Shown here: positions 53,526 to 61,786 of the stretch, one piece after another | Layout of the letters: every line of letters begins with the position of its first letter | Numbering within the stretch: position 1 is the stretch's first letter | DNA from: CADEEL01 sp050246475 | GTDB lineage: Bacteria; Pseudomonadota; Alphaproteobacteria; Caulobacterales; Aquidulcibacteraceae | Length of the DNA stretch: 64,000 nucleotides | Direction of reading: 5' to 3' | Assembly (NCBI GenBank): GCA_050246475.1 | Contig: JBFWVZ010000001.1 | Coordinates: 496,001-560,000, forward strand | Translations under genes and position numbers: made by a program | Notes under the pieces: generated by a model | Told to the model about the DNA's origin: nothing | What the model saw: the letters and a program-made list of their open reading frames with translations, nothing else | Database searches by the model: none

Positions 53526-54101
53526 TTGGCTCGCAACGAAACACAGGAGAGTGCTCAGATAGTCAGACGTCCTTACGCAGCGCCGCCGCCCACCAAGGAT
53601 GGGCCGCGCGTCAACGAGGAGATCCGGGGCGTCACCCGCGTGCTCCTCATCGATGAAGCAGGGGAAAAACAAGGAGAGATGCCGCTCAGCGCGGCGCTCG
53701 AAGCAGCGCAGGAAGCAGGCCTCGATCTGGTCGAGGTGGCGCCGGGCGCGGTCCCGCCTGTCTGCAAGATCATGGATTTCGGCAAGTACCGCTTCGAGGA
53801 ACAGAAGAAGAAGGCCGAAGCGCGAAAGAAGGCCAAGCGGGTCGAGCTCAAGGAAATCAAGGTCCGCCCCAACATCGACGACCACGATTACGAAGTGAAG
53901 ATGAAGGCCATCCACCGCTTCTTCGAGGAAGGGGACAAGGTGAAGGTCACGCTGCGCTTCCGGGGCCGCGAACTGGCGCACACGCATCTCGGCATGGAGC
54001 TGCTGGACCGGATGCGCGAGGAGCTCGATCAGATCGCCAAGGTCGAGCACGAGCCGCGCTTCGAGGGCCGGCAAGTCGTGATGGTGCTCGCGCCGCGTTG
54101 A
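53526..54101 (+). CDS. infC: Translation initiation factor IF-3
   Basis: The 191-residue protein has the N-terminal domain (GPRVNEEIRGVTRVLLIDEA, LDLVEVAPGAVPPVCKIMDF) joined by a basic linker (EEQKKKAEARKKAKRVELKE) to the C-terminal domain (IKVRPNIDDHDYEVKMKAIH, KVKVTLRFRGRELAHTHLG). There is no ATG: the frame opens with ATT TTG at 53523-53528, and TTG 53526 is used here. In E. coli infC the AUU start lets IF-3 repress itself; a non-ATG start here suggests similar control. It heads the infC-rpmI-rplT-pheST block, but a minus-strand gene intervenes. Confidence 0.96.
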   Translation: MARNETQESAQIVRRPYAAPPPTKDGPRVNEEIRGVTRVLLIDEAGEKQGEMPLSAALEAAQEAGLDLVEVAPGAVPPVCKIMDFGKYRFEEQKKKAEARKKAKRVELKEIKVRPNIDDHDYEVKMKAIHRFFEEGDKVKVTLRFRGRELAHTHLGMELLDRMREELDQIAKVEHEPRFEGRQVVMVLAPR

Positions 54102-54126
54102 GCGCTCGTCCACGAAGCTAGAATTT

Positions 54127-54153
54127 CCTTCTCCCGCCACGGGCGGGAGAAGG
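54127..54153. repeat. Palindromic repeat unit, likely bidirectional terminator
   Basis: CCTTCTCCCGCC (54127-54138), ACG, GGCGGGAGAAGG (54142-54153) is a perfect 12-bp stem with 3-base loop. The arms match those of the right half of the 49531-49656 element. It lies exactly between the convergent infC and 54165 genes, with TTTCC on one side and AACTCTTTC on the other, so it may end both transcripts. Confidence 0.65.
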
Positions 54154-54164
54154 AACTCTTTCGA

Positions 54165-54587
54165 TTAGAGCGGCTCGACGCCCCGGCGGAACTGGCGGAT
54201 CTGAATCGCGATCGCCAGCACCAGGAACAGCACAGCCAGGCCCAGCCCCGTCCAATTGGCGATGGGGATAAGCTCGGGGTGCGCGTCGAAGAATTGGCGC
54301 ACGACCTGCGCGCCGCCCTGCCGGTCCGCGGCGCCGACGATGTCGCCGGCGATCTGCTTTTCAGCGCCGAGCTGCAGGTCCGGCAGCCCGACCTGCGCCA
54401 GTGAAAGTCCGCCAATCGGGGGCAGGCGGAAGGGCGCGATCAGGATGGTGATGCCGAAGGCCATGGCGAACATGGCCATGACCGCCACCGTCACGCGCGC
54501 GCCGACGATGGCGTTCCAAGCCCGCTGCATGCGGTTCTTGAAGGCGGAGGCCTCGGTCTTGGCCTTTTCGACGATGGCGATGGGCAT
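54165..54587 (-). CDS. Membrane protein, unknown
   Basis: The 140-residue protein has membrane segments at about 29-51 (GARVTVAVMAMFAMAFGITI) and about 110-129 (ANWTGLGLAVLFLVLAIAIQ), with a soluble loop between containing LSLAQVGLPDLQLGAEKQIA. It starts at ATG 54587. No family recognised. It is placed against the direction of the surrounding translation genes, interrupting the usual infC-rpmI spacing. Confidence 0.68.
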   Translation of the reverse strand: MPIAIVEKAKTEASAFKNRMQRAWNAIVGARVTVAVMAMFAMAFGITILIAPFRLPPIGGLSLAQVGLPDLQLGAEKQIAGDIVGAADRQGGAQVVRQFFDAHPELIPIANWTGLGLAVLFLVLAIAIQIRQFRRGVEPL

Positions 54588-54768
54588 GGGCCGACCCTAA
54601 ACCCCACCGGGCGGGGCCTCAACGGGTAGGCGCCGGCGCCTTTGCGGACCTTGTGTTTGGGGGCCCTGGCGTGCTATCGGCCCCGCTCTTTGGCGGCCCG
54701 GCTAAACGGCATGCCGTGGCGGCCATTTCCCATGCCTTAGGGCGTGGACCAATCCCATGGAGGATCAA

Positions 54769-54972
54769 ATGCCGAAGCTTAAGACGAAGAGCGGCGTCAA
54801 GAAGCGCTTCAAGCTCACCGCGTCCGGCAAAGTGAAAGCCGGCGCGGCTGGCAAGCGCCACCGCCTCATCAGCCACAACGGCAAGTACATCCGTCAAAAC
54901 CGGGGAACCGACGTTCTCGCGAAGCCCGATGCGGATCGCGTGAAGCTTTGGATTCCCTACGGCCTCGATTGA
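54769..54972 (+). CDS. rpmI: 50S ribosomal protein L35
   Basis: The 67-residue protein starts MPKLKTKSGVKKRFKLTASG and has KRHRLISHNGKYIRQNRGTD, the L35 signature. ATG 54769 is right: the upstream ATG at 54757 opens a GGAGG that serves as its Shine-Dalgarno. The about 180-base region between 54588 and 54768 carries no gene; it has a GGCATGCC-centred palindrome (ACGGCATGCCGT) and may be the leader where L20 represses its operon, as known in other bacteria. Confidence 0.97.
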   Translation: MPKLKTKSGVKKRFKLTASGKVKAGAAGKRHRLISHNGKYIRQNRGTDVLAKPDADRVKLWIPYGLD

Positions 54973-54986
54973 CGGAGAACTGAGTT

Positions 54987-55343
54987 ATGGCGCGCGTAAA
55001 AGGGGGCGTGACTGCGCACGCCCGTCACAAAAAGGTTCTCAAGGCCGCGAAGGGCTATTGGGGCCGGCGCAAGAATACGTTCCGCACCGCGAACGCCGCC
55101 GTCGAGAAGGCGGGCGTCTACGCGTATATCGGCCGCAAGCAGAAGAAGCGGAATTTCCGCGCGCTCTGGATTCAGCGGATCAACGCCGCCGTGCGCGAAG
55201 AGGGCCTGACCTATGCCCGATTTATCGGCGGGCTCGCCAAGGCCGGGATCGAAATCGACCGCAAGGTGATGGCCGATCTCGCCATGAACGAGCCCACGGC
55301 CTTCAAGGGCCTTGTCGCCAAGGCGAAGACGGCGCTGGCGTAA
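54987..55343 (+). CDS. rplT: 50S ribosomal protein L20
   Basis: The 118-residue protein starts ARVKGGVTAHARHKKVLKAA and has GYWGRRKNTFRTANAAVEKA and RDFRALWIQRINAAVREEG-like spacing (here KRNFRALWIQRINAAVREEG). It binds 23S rRNA early in 50S assembly and, in many bacteria, its own mRNA. It begins 14 bases after rpmI. The pheS gene follows after a 191-base gap filled by a repeat element. Confidence 0.98.
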   Translation: MARVKGGVTAHARHKKVLKAAKGYWGRRKNTFRTANAAVEKAGVYAYIGRKQKKRNFRALWIQRINAAVREEGLTYARFIGGLAKAGIEIDRKVMADLAMNEPTAFKGLVAKAKTALA

Positions 55344-55361
55344 AACATTGCTGGCGCTTCG

Positions 55362-55524
55362 CCTTCCCTCCCCTCGATGGGGAGGGTGTCGGCAGCGAAG
55401 CTGACGACGGGTGGGGTGGAGGCGCGACCGCGCGGGATTAGCCACATGCGGCTCACCGGCTAAGTTGAGGGTCCACCCCCTCAGTCACGCTTCGCGTGAC
55501 AGCTCCCCCATCGAGGGGGAGCAG
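55362..55524. repeat. Composite palindromic repeat upstream of pheS
   Basis: Left unit: CCCTCCCC-TCGAT-GGGGAGGG (55366-55386), then GTGTCGGCAGCGAAGCTGAC and a GGGTGGGGTGG run. Right unit, inverted: CCACCCCCTCAG, GTCACGC-TTC-GCGTGAC, then GCTCCCCC-ATCGA-GGGGGAGC (55502-55522). The order of parts is the same as at 49531-49656 though the bases differ. The right end supplies the G-rich stretch just before the pheS start, so it may affect pheS expression and separate it from rplT. Confidence 0.7.
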
Positions 55525-55534
55525 GGGGAATACG

Positions 55535-56668
55535 ATGGACGCGATGACAACTGACGTTTCAGCCCTCGAGCGTGACCTCTCGGCGCGCATCGACAGCGCG
55601 GCGGATGAGGCCGCGCTCGAAGCCGTGCGCGTGGAGGCGCTCGGCAAGCAGGGCGCGATCTCCAATCTGATGCGCACGCTCGGGCAAATGAGCGGGGAGG
55701 AGCGCCAGGCGGCGGGCGCGAGACTCAACAAGCTCAAGGAGAGCGTCACCGAAGCGATCGCGGCCAAGCGCGCGACGCTTGCGGAGGCGTCGCTCGAAGC
55801 AAAGCTCAAGGCCGAAGCGGTCGATGTCTCGCTGCCGCCCAGGCGCGCCTATCAAGGCGCGATCCATCCGATCCCGCATGTGATGGAGGAGATGGCGGCG
55901 ATCTTCGGGGAGATGGGCTTCACGCTCGAGGAAGGCCCCGACATCGAGACTGACTTCAACAATTTCACCGCGCTCAACTTCCCCGAGAAGCATCCCGCGC
56001 GGGACATGCACGACACGTTCTTCCTCGGGCGTTCGCCGTCGAACGATCCAGCGGGCGAGGGCGTGCTTTCGACGATGGCGTCAAACCGCGAGCGCAAATT
56101 GCTGCGCACGCATACGAGCCCCGTGCAGGTGCGCACGATGCTCAAGCAGAAGCCGCCCATCCGCATGATCTGCCAGGGGCGCACATACCGCAAAGACAGC
56201 GACGCCACGCACACGCCGATGTTCCACCAGACCGAAGGGCTCGTCATAGACGAGACGACGACGATGGCGGATCTCAAAGGCGTGCTGATGGCGTTCGTCA
56301 AAGCGTTCTTCGAAGTCGATGACGTCGAGGTGCGCTTCCGCCCGCATCACTTCCCGTTCACGGAGCCGAGCGCGGAGATGGACGTGCGCTGCGACCGCTC
56401 GGGCGGGCAGATCAAAATCGGCCAAGGTCACGATTGGCTCGAAATCCTCGGCTGCGGGATGGTGCACCCGAACGTCATCAAAGCGTGCGGGCTCGATCCG
56501 GAAAAGCACCAGGGGTACGCGTTCGGGATGGGCGTCGATCGGCTCGCGGGCTTGAAGTACGGCATGCCGGATCTGCGGGACTATTTCGGCAACGACGTGC
56601 GCTGGCTCAAGCATTACGGCTTCTCGCCTTATCTGCTGCCGGGGCTCGCGCAGGGCGTCGCGTCATGA
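55535..56668 (+). CDS. pheS: Phenylalanyl-tRNA synthetase alpha subunit
   Basis: The 377-residue class II synthetase has an N-terminal coiled coil (SALERDLSARIDSAADEAAL to about 100) that contacts tRNA and a catalytic core with HPARDMHDTFFLG (motif 1 region), ICQGRTYRKDSDATHTPMFH (motif 2) and GYAFGMGVDRLAGLKYGMPD (motif 3). Start 55535 has GGGGGA six bases upstream, contributed by the repeat element. A small gene lies between it and pheT, with ATGA overlaps on both sides. Confidence 0.97.
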   Translation: MDAMTTDVSALERDLSARIDSAADEAALEAVRVEALGKQGAISNLMRTLGQMSGEERQAAGARLNKLKESVTEAIAAKRATLAEASLEAKLKAEAVDVSLPPRRAYQGAIHPIPHVMEEMAAIFGEMGFTLEEGPDIETDFNNFTALNFPEKHPARDMHDTFFLGRSPSNDPAGEGVLSTMASNRERKLLRTHTSPVQVRTMLKQKPPIRMICQGRTYRKDSDATHTPMFHQTEGLVIDETTTMADLKGVLMAFVKAFFEVDDVEVRFRPHHFPFTEPSAEMDVRCDRSGGQIKIGQGHDWLEILGCGMVHPNVIKACGLDPEKHQGYAFGMGVDRLAGLKYGMPDLRDYFGNDVRWLKHYGFSPYLLPGLAQGVAS

Positions 56669-57138
56669 CCGAGATCCGGGAAGATTTGGGGCCGCCCGTA
56701 TCGCTCAGCGTCCGTAAGGCGTTGACGGATTGCCCGGAGACGCCGGCGAAGGTCGAAGCGCCGCTGGAGAACATCTCTCCGGCGCAATGGGCCTATATGC
56801 GCCTTGCGCAGGCGATCACGGCGTTCGAACAGAAGCTTGATGCCGAACACGAAGTGGGCTTTCACCTCGTGCAATTCGGCGACGGGCAAGTGTTCAACGC
56901 GGAGAATCTGGGCTTCTGGGCGCCGGATTGGGTGATCTTCTTCGGGCGCAACGGCGTTGGCGATCCGATCCAGCTCATGCAGCACGTCACGCAGCTCAAT
57001 GTGCTCTTGGTCGCGGCGAAGAAGCGCGAGGCGACGGGCGCTGCGCGGCGCATCGGCTTCGACATCATGCAGGACGCGGAGAAGACGGTGGAGGAGTTCG
57101 CCGCGCAAAAGGCCGCGCGCCAGGAGAACGGGCTATGA
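56665..57138 (+). CDS. DUF6173-like protein inserted between pheS and pheT
   Basis: The 157-residue soluble protein has a Pro-rich N-terminus, then a helix (AQWAYMRLAQAITAFEQKLD) and the pattern HEVGFHLVQFGDGQVFNAEN, LGFWAPDWVIFFGRNGVGDP and IQLMQHVTQLNVLLVAAKKR with RRIGFDI. This resembles DUF6173, a family of small alphaproteobacterial proteins of unknown function. The ATG is in the pheS stop and its own stop overlaps the pheT start, so all three are coupled. The position suggests a link to Phe-tRNA synthetase, but there is no direct evidence. Confidence 0.8.
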   Translation: MTEIREDLGPPVSLSVRKALTDCPETPAKVEAPLENISPAQWAYMRLAQAITAFEQKLDAEHEVGFHLVQFGDGQVFNAENLGFWAPDWVIFFGRNGVGDPIQLMQHVTQLNVLLVAAKKREATGAARRIGFDIMQDAEKTVEEFAAQKAARQENGL

Positions 57139-59528
57139 AGTTCACGCTCTCCTGGCTCAAGGATCATCTGGAGACGGATGCGGACGTCGCGCGGCTCGTC
57201 GATGCGATGACGATGGCGGGGCTCGAAGTCGAGCACGTCGACGATCCCGCCGCGAAGCTCACGCCCTTCACCGTTGCGCGCATCGTCTCTGTCGCCAAAC
57301 ATCCGAACGCGGACAAATTGCAGGTCTGCCAGGTCGAGACGAAGGACGGGCCGAAGGAGATCGTCTGCGGTGCGCCGAATGCGCGCGCGGGGCTGGTGAC
57401 GGCGTACGCGCCGATCGGCACGACGATTCCGGGCTCGGGCATCACGCTCGAAGCGCGCCCGGTGCGGGGCGTCGTTTCCAACGGGATGCTGTGTTCGGGC
57501 GCGGAGCTTGAAGTCGATACGGATGCGGACGGCATCCTGGAGCTGGATTCCAATCTGGCCGTCGGTTCGTCGGTCGCGGAGGCGCTTGGGCTCTCCGATC
57601 CGGTGATCGATTTCGAAGTCACGCCCAATCGCCCCGATTGGCTTGGCGTTGCCGGCATTGCGCGCGATCTCGCGGCCGCGGGCCTCGGCAAGTTCAAGAC
57701 GAAGCCGGTCGCCGCGATCAAGGGCGCGTTCGTTTCGCCCATCAAAGTGGGCACTGAAGCGCCGGAAGCGTGCCTCGCGTTCGCTGGGCGGCTCATTCGC
57801 GGCGTGAAGAACGGGCCGTCGCCCGCATGGCTGCAGCAGCGGCTCCGCGCGATCGGGCTGCGGCCTCGCAACATCCTCGTCGATGTGACGAATTATGTGT
57901 GCTTCGACCGCGCGCGTCCGCTTCACGTCTATGACGCGGACAAATTGAAGGGCGACGTGCGCGCGCGCATGGGCCGGGCAGGGGAGCGCTTTCTCGCGCT
58001 CGACAAGGAGACCTACGACATCACGCCGGATATGTGCGTCATCGCGGATGACAGCGGCGTGCTGGGCCTCGGCGGCGTCATCGGCGGGGAAAGCACTGGC
58101 TGCAGCGATGAGACGGTCAATGTGCTCGTCGAGTGCGCGTATTTCGATCCGCTGCGCACGTTCCAGACGGGGCGTGCGACCGGCATCAATTCCGACGCCA
58201 AGTATCGCTTCGAGCGCGGCGTCGATCCGGGCTTCGTCGCAAGCGGGCTCGAACTCGCGACGCGCATGATCCTCGATCTGTGCGGGGGCGAAGCGAGCGA
58301 AGCGATGCTCGCGGGTGAAATTCCCGCGCCGCCATCGGTCATTTCCTACGATCCCGACCGCGTGCGCACGCTTGCGGGCATGGAGGTCGCGCCCGCGCGC
58401 CAGCGTGCAATCCTCAAGACGCTCGGATTCGAGACGAAGCCCGAAGGCGACGGCGTCAAGCGCCTCTCCGTGCAGCCGCCGACATGGCGGCGCGACGTGG
58501 AAGGCAGCGCCGATATCGTCGAGGAGATCGCGCGCATTGAAGGCTTCGACAAATTGTTCGATGCGGCGCCGCCGCGCGCGCAGGGCTATCGCGCGCCGCC
58601 CGCGAGCGTCGGGGAAAGCCGCCTGCGCGTCGCGCGCCGCGCGATGGCGGCGATGGGGTGGTGTGAAGCCGTCACGTGGAGTTTCTGCGAGCGCCGCCAC
58701 GCGGAACTCTTTGGCGGCGGGGCCGATGCGCTCATTATCGCCAACCCGATTTCGGCCGATCTCGATTGCATGCGCCCATCGGCGCTGCCGAACCTGCTCA
58801 TCGCGGCGCAGCGCAACGCTGATCGCGGGCACGCCGATGCGCGCCTCTTCGAAGCAGGCCCGGCGTGGAGCGGCGACGGGGAAGCCGATCAATTCCGCAC
58901 AATCGCCGCGGTGTGGCTCCCCAAGCCGCCGCGCCATTGGCGCGGCGCGGTTGCGCCCGATCTCTTCGACGTGAAGCGCGATGCGCTTTCGCTCTTGGAG
59001 ACGCTCGGCGCGCCGGTCGCTTCGCTTTTGGCGGGCGAAGCGGATCAGTCCTGGCAGCGCCCCGGCCGCGCGGGTCTCCTGCGGCTTGGGAACAAGGTGT
59101 TCGCGCGCTTCGGCGAGATTCATCCGCGCACGCTGGCGGCGCTCGGCGTCGAAGGCGCGCCGCTCACGTTTGAGATCTATGTCGATCAGCTGCCCGCTCC
59201 GCGCGCGAAGCCGACGCGCGCCAAACCCGCGCTCGATATGGCCGCGCTTCAGCCGCTCTCACGCGACTTTGCGTTCGTGGTGGAGGATCGCGTGGCCGCC
59301 GCCGACGTCGTGCGCGCCGCGATCGGGGCCGAGCGCGCGCTCATCGCGGACGTTTCGCTGTTCGACGTCTATCGCGGGCAGGGCGTGCCGGAGGGCAAGA
59401 AGTCGCTCGCCATCGAAGTCACGCTGCAGCCGCGCGAGAAAACGTTGACGGATGCGGATATCGAGGCCGTCTCGGGCAGGATCGTCGCCGCGGTGGCGAA
59501 GGCGACGGGCGCCTCGCTCCGGGGATGA
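57135..59528 (+). CDS. pheT: Phenylalanyl-tRNA synthetase beta subunit
   Basis: The 797-residue protein has the tRNA-binding EMAP-like domain (about 40-150, VARIVSVAKHPNADKLQVCQ), the B3/B4 editing domain (RPLHVYDADKLKGDVRARMG), B5 (about 400-475), the class II-like core (about 490-680) and the C-terminal anticodon-binding domain (LSRDFAFVVEDRVAAADVVR, YRGQGVPEGKKSLAIEVTLQ). The start at 57135 is fixed by overlap with the inserted gene. The length is standard. Confidence 0.97.
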   Translation: MKFTLSWLKDHLETDADVARLVDAMTMAGLEVEHVDDPAAKLTPFTVARIVSVAKHPNADKLQVCQVETKDGPKEIVCGAPNARAGLVTAYAPIGTTIPGSGITLEARPVRGVVSNGMLCSGAELEVDTDADGILELDSNLAVGSSVAEALGLSDPVIDFEVTPNRPDWLGVAGIARDLAAAGLGKFKTKPVAAIKGAFVSPIKVGTEAPEACLAFAGRLIRGVKNGPSPAWLQQRLRAIGLRPRNILVDVTNYVCFDRARPLHVYDADKLKGDVRARMGRAGERFLALDKETYDITPDMCVIADDSGVLGLGGVIGGESTGCSDETVNVLVECAYFDPLRTFQTGRATGINSDAKYRFERGVDPGFVASGLELATRMILDLCGGEASEAMLAGEIPAPPSVISYDPDRVRTLAGMEVAPARQRAILKTLGFETKPEGDGVKRLSVQPPTWRRDVEGSADIVEEIARIEGFDKLFDAAPPRAQGYRAPPASVGESRLRVARRAMAAMGWCEAVTWSFCERRHAELFGGGADALIIANPISADLDCMRPSALPNLLIAAQRNADRGHADARLFEAGPAWSGDGEADQFRTIAAVWLPKPPRHWRGAVAPDLFDVKRDALSLLETLGAPVASLLAGEADQSWQRPGRAGLLRLGNKVFARFGEIHPRTLAALGVEGAPLTFEIYVDQLPAPRAKPTRAKPALDMAALQPLSRDFAFVVEDRVAAADVVRAAIGAERALIADVSLFDVYRGQGVPEGKKSLAIEVTLQPREKTLTDADIEAVSGRIVAAVAKATGASLRG

Positions 59529-59586
59529 GGCGGCTTGTCTAGCGGCGCGGGCGCGCTCTAGCCTCGCATCGACTCAAGGGGGCGTC

Positions 59587-60447
59587 ATGCCGCTCGTCAC
59601 ATTGCGCAAGCACGCGACGCTTCGCGGCTACGTCCACGATTGGCTGGAGCCGGACGAGGTCGAGCAATTCAATTGGCTGAGCGCGCTCATCGTGGTGCTC
59701 GTGCTCGTCAGCCTTGGATCGCTGGCGCTCGAAACCGAGGCCACGCGGCCGGACACGCCGCTCGATCCGATGGTCGCGGCCGTGGTCGATCGGATCAACA
59801 CGATCGTGGTGTGGCTCTTTGCGGCAGAGTTTCTGCTGCGCTTCTGGTCGGAAGGGGAGAACCCCGCGCATCGCGGCATCGTGGGGCGGCTGCGTTTTCT
59901 CTGCACGCCGCTCGCGATCGCGGACATTCTGGCCTTCCTGCCCGAGCTCGTCATCATGGTGACGATCCCGCACGCGCAGGGCTCGTGGCTCGCGGCGCTT
60001 AGGGCGCTTCGGCTCTTCCGGCTCTTCAAGCTCGCGCGCTACGTGCCGGCGTTCGGCATTGTCGGCAACGCCGTCAAGCGCGCGGGCGCGCCGCTCTTCG
60101 CGGCGCTTTGCGTCGCGGCGGCGCAAGTCTATGTGGCGGCGCTGCTGCTTTATTTCATCGAGGGCGAGGAGAAGCCCGAGGCGTTCGGCTCGGTCACGCG
60201 CGCGTTCTGGTGGGCGATCGTGACGCTCACCACAGTGGGCTACGGGGACGTCTATCCCGAAACCGTCGGCGGGCGGATCGCGGCGGGGCTCGTCGCGCTC
60301 GCCGGGATCGGGATCGTGGCGATGCCGACGGGCATTCTCGCCTCCGCGTTCGCCGAGGAGTTTCGCGAGCGCCACGAGGCGCAGCAGCGGCGGCTGCGCG
60401 AGAAGCACGCCGCCTCCATGGAAGAGCGGGACAATCCCGAGGCTTAG
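59587..60447 (+). CDS. Voltage-gated-type potassium channel
   Basis: The 286-residue ion transport protein has six helices and a selectivity filter TTVGYGDVYPE near residues 217-227. Helix 4 carries spaced arginines (ALRALRLFRLFKLARYVPAF), as in voltage sensors. GIGIVAMPTGILASAFAEEF is the inner gate helix, followed by a basic coiled tail. AAGGGGG stands before ATG 59587. The tail overlaps the convergent DUF1134 gene by 4 bases. It is likely a single-gene K+ channel. Confidence 0.95.
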   Translation: MPLVTLRKHATLRGYVHDWLEPDEVEQFNWLSALIVVLVLVSLGSLALETEATRPDTPLDPMVAAVVDRINTIVVWLFAAEFLLRFWSEGENPAHRGIVGRLRFLCTPLAIADILAFLPELVIMVTIPHAQGSWLAALRALRLFRLFKLARYVPAFGIVGNAVKRAGAPLFAALCVAAAQVYVAALLLYFIEGEEKPEAFGSVTRAFWWAIVTLTTVGYGDVYPETVGGRIAAGLVALAGIGIVAMPTGILASAFAEEFRERHEAQQRRLREKHAASMEERDNPEA

Positions 60448-61040
60448 AACGGCAGGATGCGCCGGCGCGCCGAATAAGCGAGGTAGCCGATATTGGCGCC
60501 CAGCCTGAAGCCAACGCCCGCGCGCATCGGCGCCAAGGTGATGCCCTCGGCGCGCTGATAATTCACGCCGATGCCGCCGATGAAGTAAGCGGAGCCTTCC
60601 ACGCCCGGGAAGCGGCGGAAGATCTGACGCGGCTCGGTGATCCCATAGACGAGGGTGAAGACGCGCGCGGCGTTGGCGCCGGCGTCGAAGCCGATCGAGG
60701 GGCCCTGCCAATAGACTTTCGTCGTTTCGCTGCGGCCGTGCATGTAGAGGCGGCCTTCGCCGTAGCGCAGGCCCACGCCGATGGCGCCGGAGCCTTCCGA
60801 GCCGTCCACGTAGCCGACGGGGCGTCCCAAATCGCGGAAGATCGGGCGCACGGCGGAGGCGACCGCTTCAGCGCCCAAGCCAAAGGTGCGGCTCACGGCA
60901 TTGACGATCTCGTCTTCGGTGTAGCCATCGCCGCGATTGCGTTGGGCAAGGGCCGGCGCGGCTGGGACGAGGGCGGAGGCGGCGGCGGCCCCCAGGCCGA
61001 TCGCCACGGCGCGGCGCGTCGATTTCTCGTTGGGAGTCAT
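60444..61040 (-). CDS. DUF1134 secreted protein
   Basis: The 198-residue protein has a signal peptide with a twin-Arg-like STRRAVAIGLGAAAASALVP and a PALAQ cleavage site. The body has the DUF1134 pattern VGLRYGEGRLYMHGRSETTK, VYWQGPSIGFDAGANAARVF, FRRFPGVEGSAYFIGGIGVN and YQRAEGITLAPMRAGVGFRL. The fold is related to lipid-binding Ysc84-type proteins. ATG 61040 follows GGAGAGGATC; the longer frame was rejected. Function of the family is unknown, probably envelope-associated. Confidence 0.88.
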   Translation of the reverse strand: MTPNEKSTRRAVAIGLGAAAASALVPAAPALAQRNRGDGYTEDEIVNAVSRTFGLGAEAVASAVRPIFRDLGRPVGYVDGSEGSGAIGVGLRYGEGRLYMHGRSETTKVYWQGPSIGFDAGANAARVFTLVYGITEPRQIFRRFPGVEGSAYFIGGIGVNYQRAEGITLAPMRAGVGFRLGANIGYLAYSARRRILPF

Positions 61041-61113
61041 GATCCTCTCCTTGGCCCTCGCGCGTTTAGCTAGCACGCAAATAGGGCGATGCGGAGCCGG
61101 GTCGAGGCCGATT

Positions 61114-61635
61114 TCAGGCCGCTTCGTCGTCACCGCCGATCAGCGCGTCATCGCAGAGCCGGCGCTCGGCGCCTGCGGGCCCCGCGTCGCGGCGGCGCCG
61201 ATCGGGCCCGCGGAACTCGTGCACGTCGATGATGGAGCGGCCCTTGGTGAGCACGGCTTCGATGCGGGCGAGCAGCGCGCGGGTGGAGATGGGCTTGACG
61301 AGGAACTCATCGGCCCCGGCGTCGCGCGCGGCGGCGACGCGGAAACGGTCTCCATAGCCGGAGAGCATGATGATGCGGGCGTTGGGCGCGGGGCTGGCGC
61401 CATGGCGGAGCTTTCTCACCAAGGTGAGGCCGTCCATCGGCGCCATCAGAAAGTCCGTGATGACGACATCGGCGGCGCGGATCTTGAGAACGGCCAACGC
61501 GTCCTCGCCGTCGCTCGCCTCGCGGATGCGTGAGATGCCGACCGCGCGCAGCACAGTGCGCAGCAGCGCGCGCATGTGGGCGTTGTCGTCCACCAGCAGC
61601 AGTTCGACCGCCGAGAGAGCCGTGCGCGAGAGCAT
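61114..61635 (-). CDS. Orphan single-domain response regulator
   Basis: The 173-residue protein has a receiver with DD at 16-17, phosphoacceptor D61 in DVVITDFLMAPMDG and K114 in EFLVKPIS, then a 45-residue acidic and Arg-rich tail (RGPDRRRRDAGPAGAERRLC) with no DNA-binding motif. RR proteins with a D-RR-R tail occur near flagellar or cell-cycle genes in Caulobacterales. No histidine kinase is adjacent. The Shine-Dalgarno before ATG 61635 is poor. Confidence 0.85.
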   Translation of the reverse strand: MLSRTALSAVELLLVDDNAHMRALLRTVLRAVGISRIREASDGEDALAVLKIRAADVVITDFLMAPMDGLTLVRKLRHGASPAPNARIIMLSGYGDRFRVAAARDAGADEFLVKPISTRALLARIEAVLTKGRSIIDVHEFRGPDRRRRDAGPAGAERRLCDDALIGGDDEAA

Positions 61636-61733
61636 CCGGATGGGGAGGATCGCGAAAGAGGATTAATCGCGCGTCAATCCTTCGCGGCGCGCGTGCGGAG
61701 CGCGCGCTACACAACGCGCCGCGCAAAAGAAGA

Positions 61734-61757
61734 GAGCGCTGCCTTGCGGCAGCGCTC
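61734..61757 (-). terminator. Rho-independent terminator after the second TonB receptor
   Basis: GAGCGCTGCC (61734-61743), TTGC, GGCAGCGCTC (61748-61757) is a perfect 10-bp stem. On the minus strand it is followed by TCTTCTTTTGC, a T-rich run. It lies about 30 bases after the receptor's stop (61787). Confidence 0.8.
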
Positions 61758-61786
61758 CCAACTCATTCCCCTCGAAACGAAAGCGC

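Noticed and set aside
54651..54677. Possible housekeeping promoter TTGTGT...TGCTAT before rpmI
   Set aside because: The spacer is only 15 bases and neither element is close to consensus, so it is not reported as a promoter.
56201..56225. GGAAC-N16-CGTC on the minus strand within pheS
   Set aside because: It lies inside pheS with no minus-strand gene downstream, so it is a chance match.
56862..59123. 753-codon open frame on the minus strand opposite pheT
   Set aside because: Same reason: it is antisense to a strong gene, with biased Arg/Ala/His composition and no recognisable motif.
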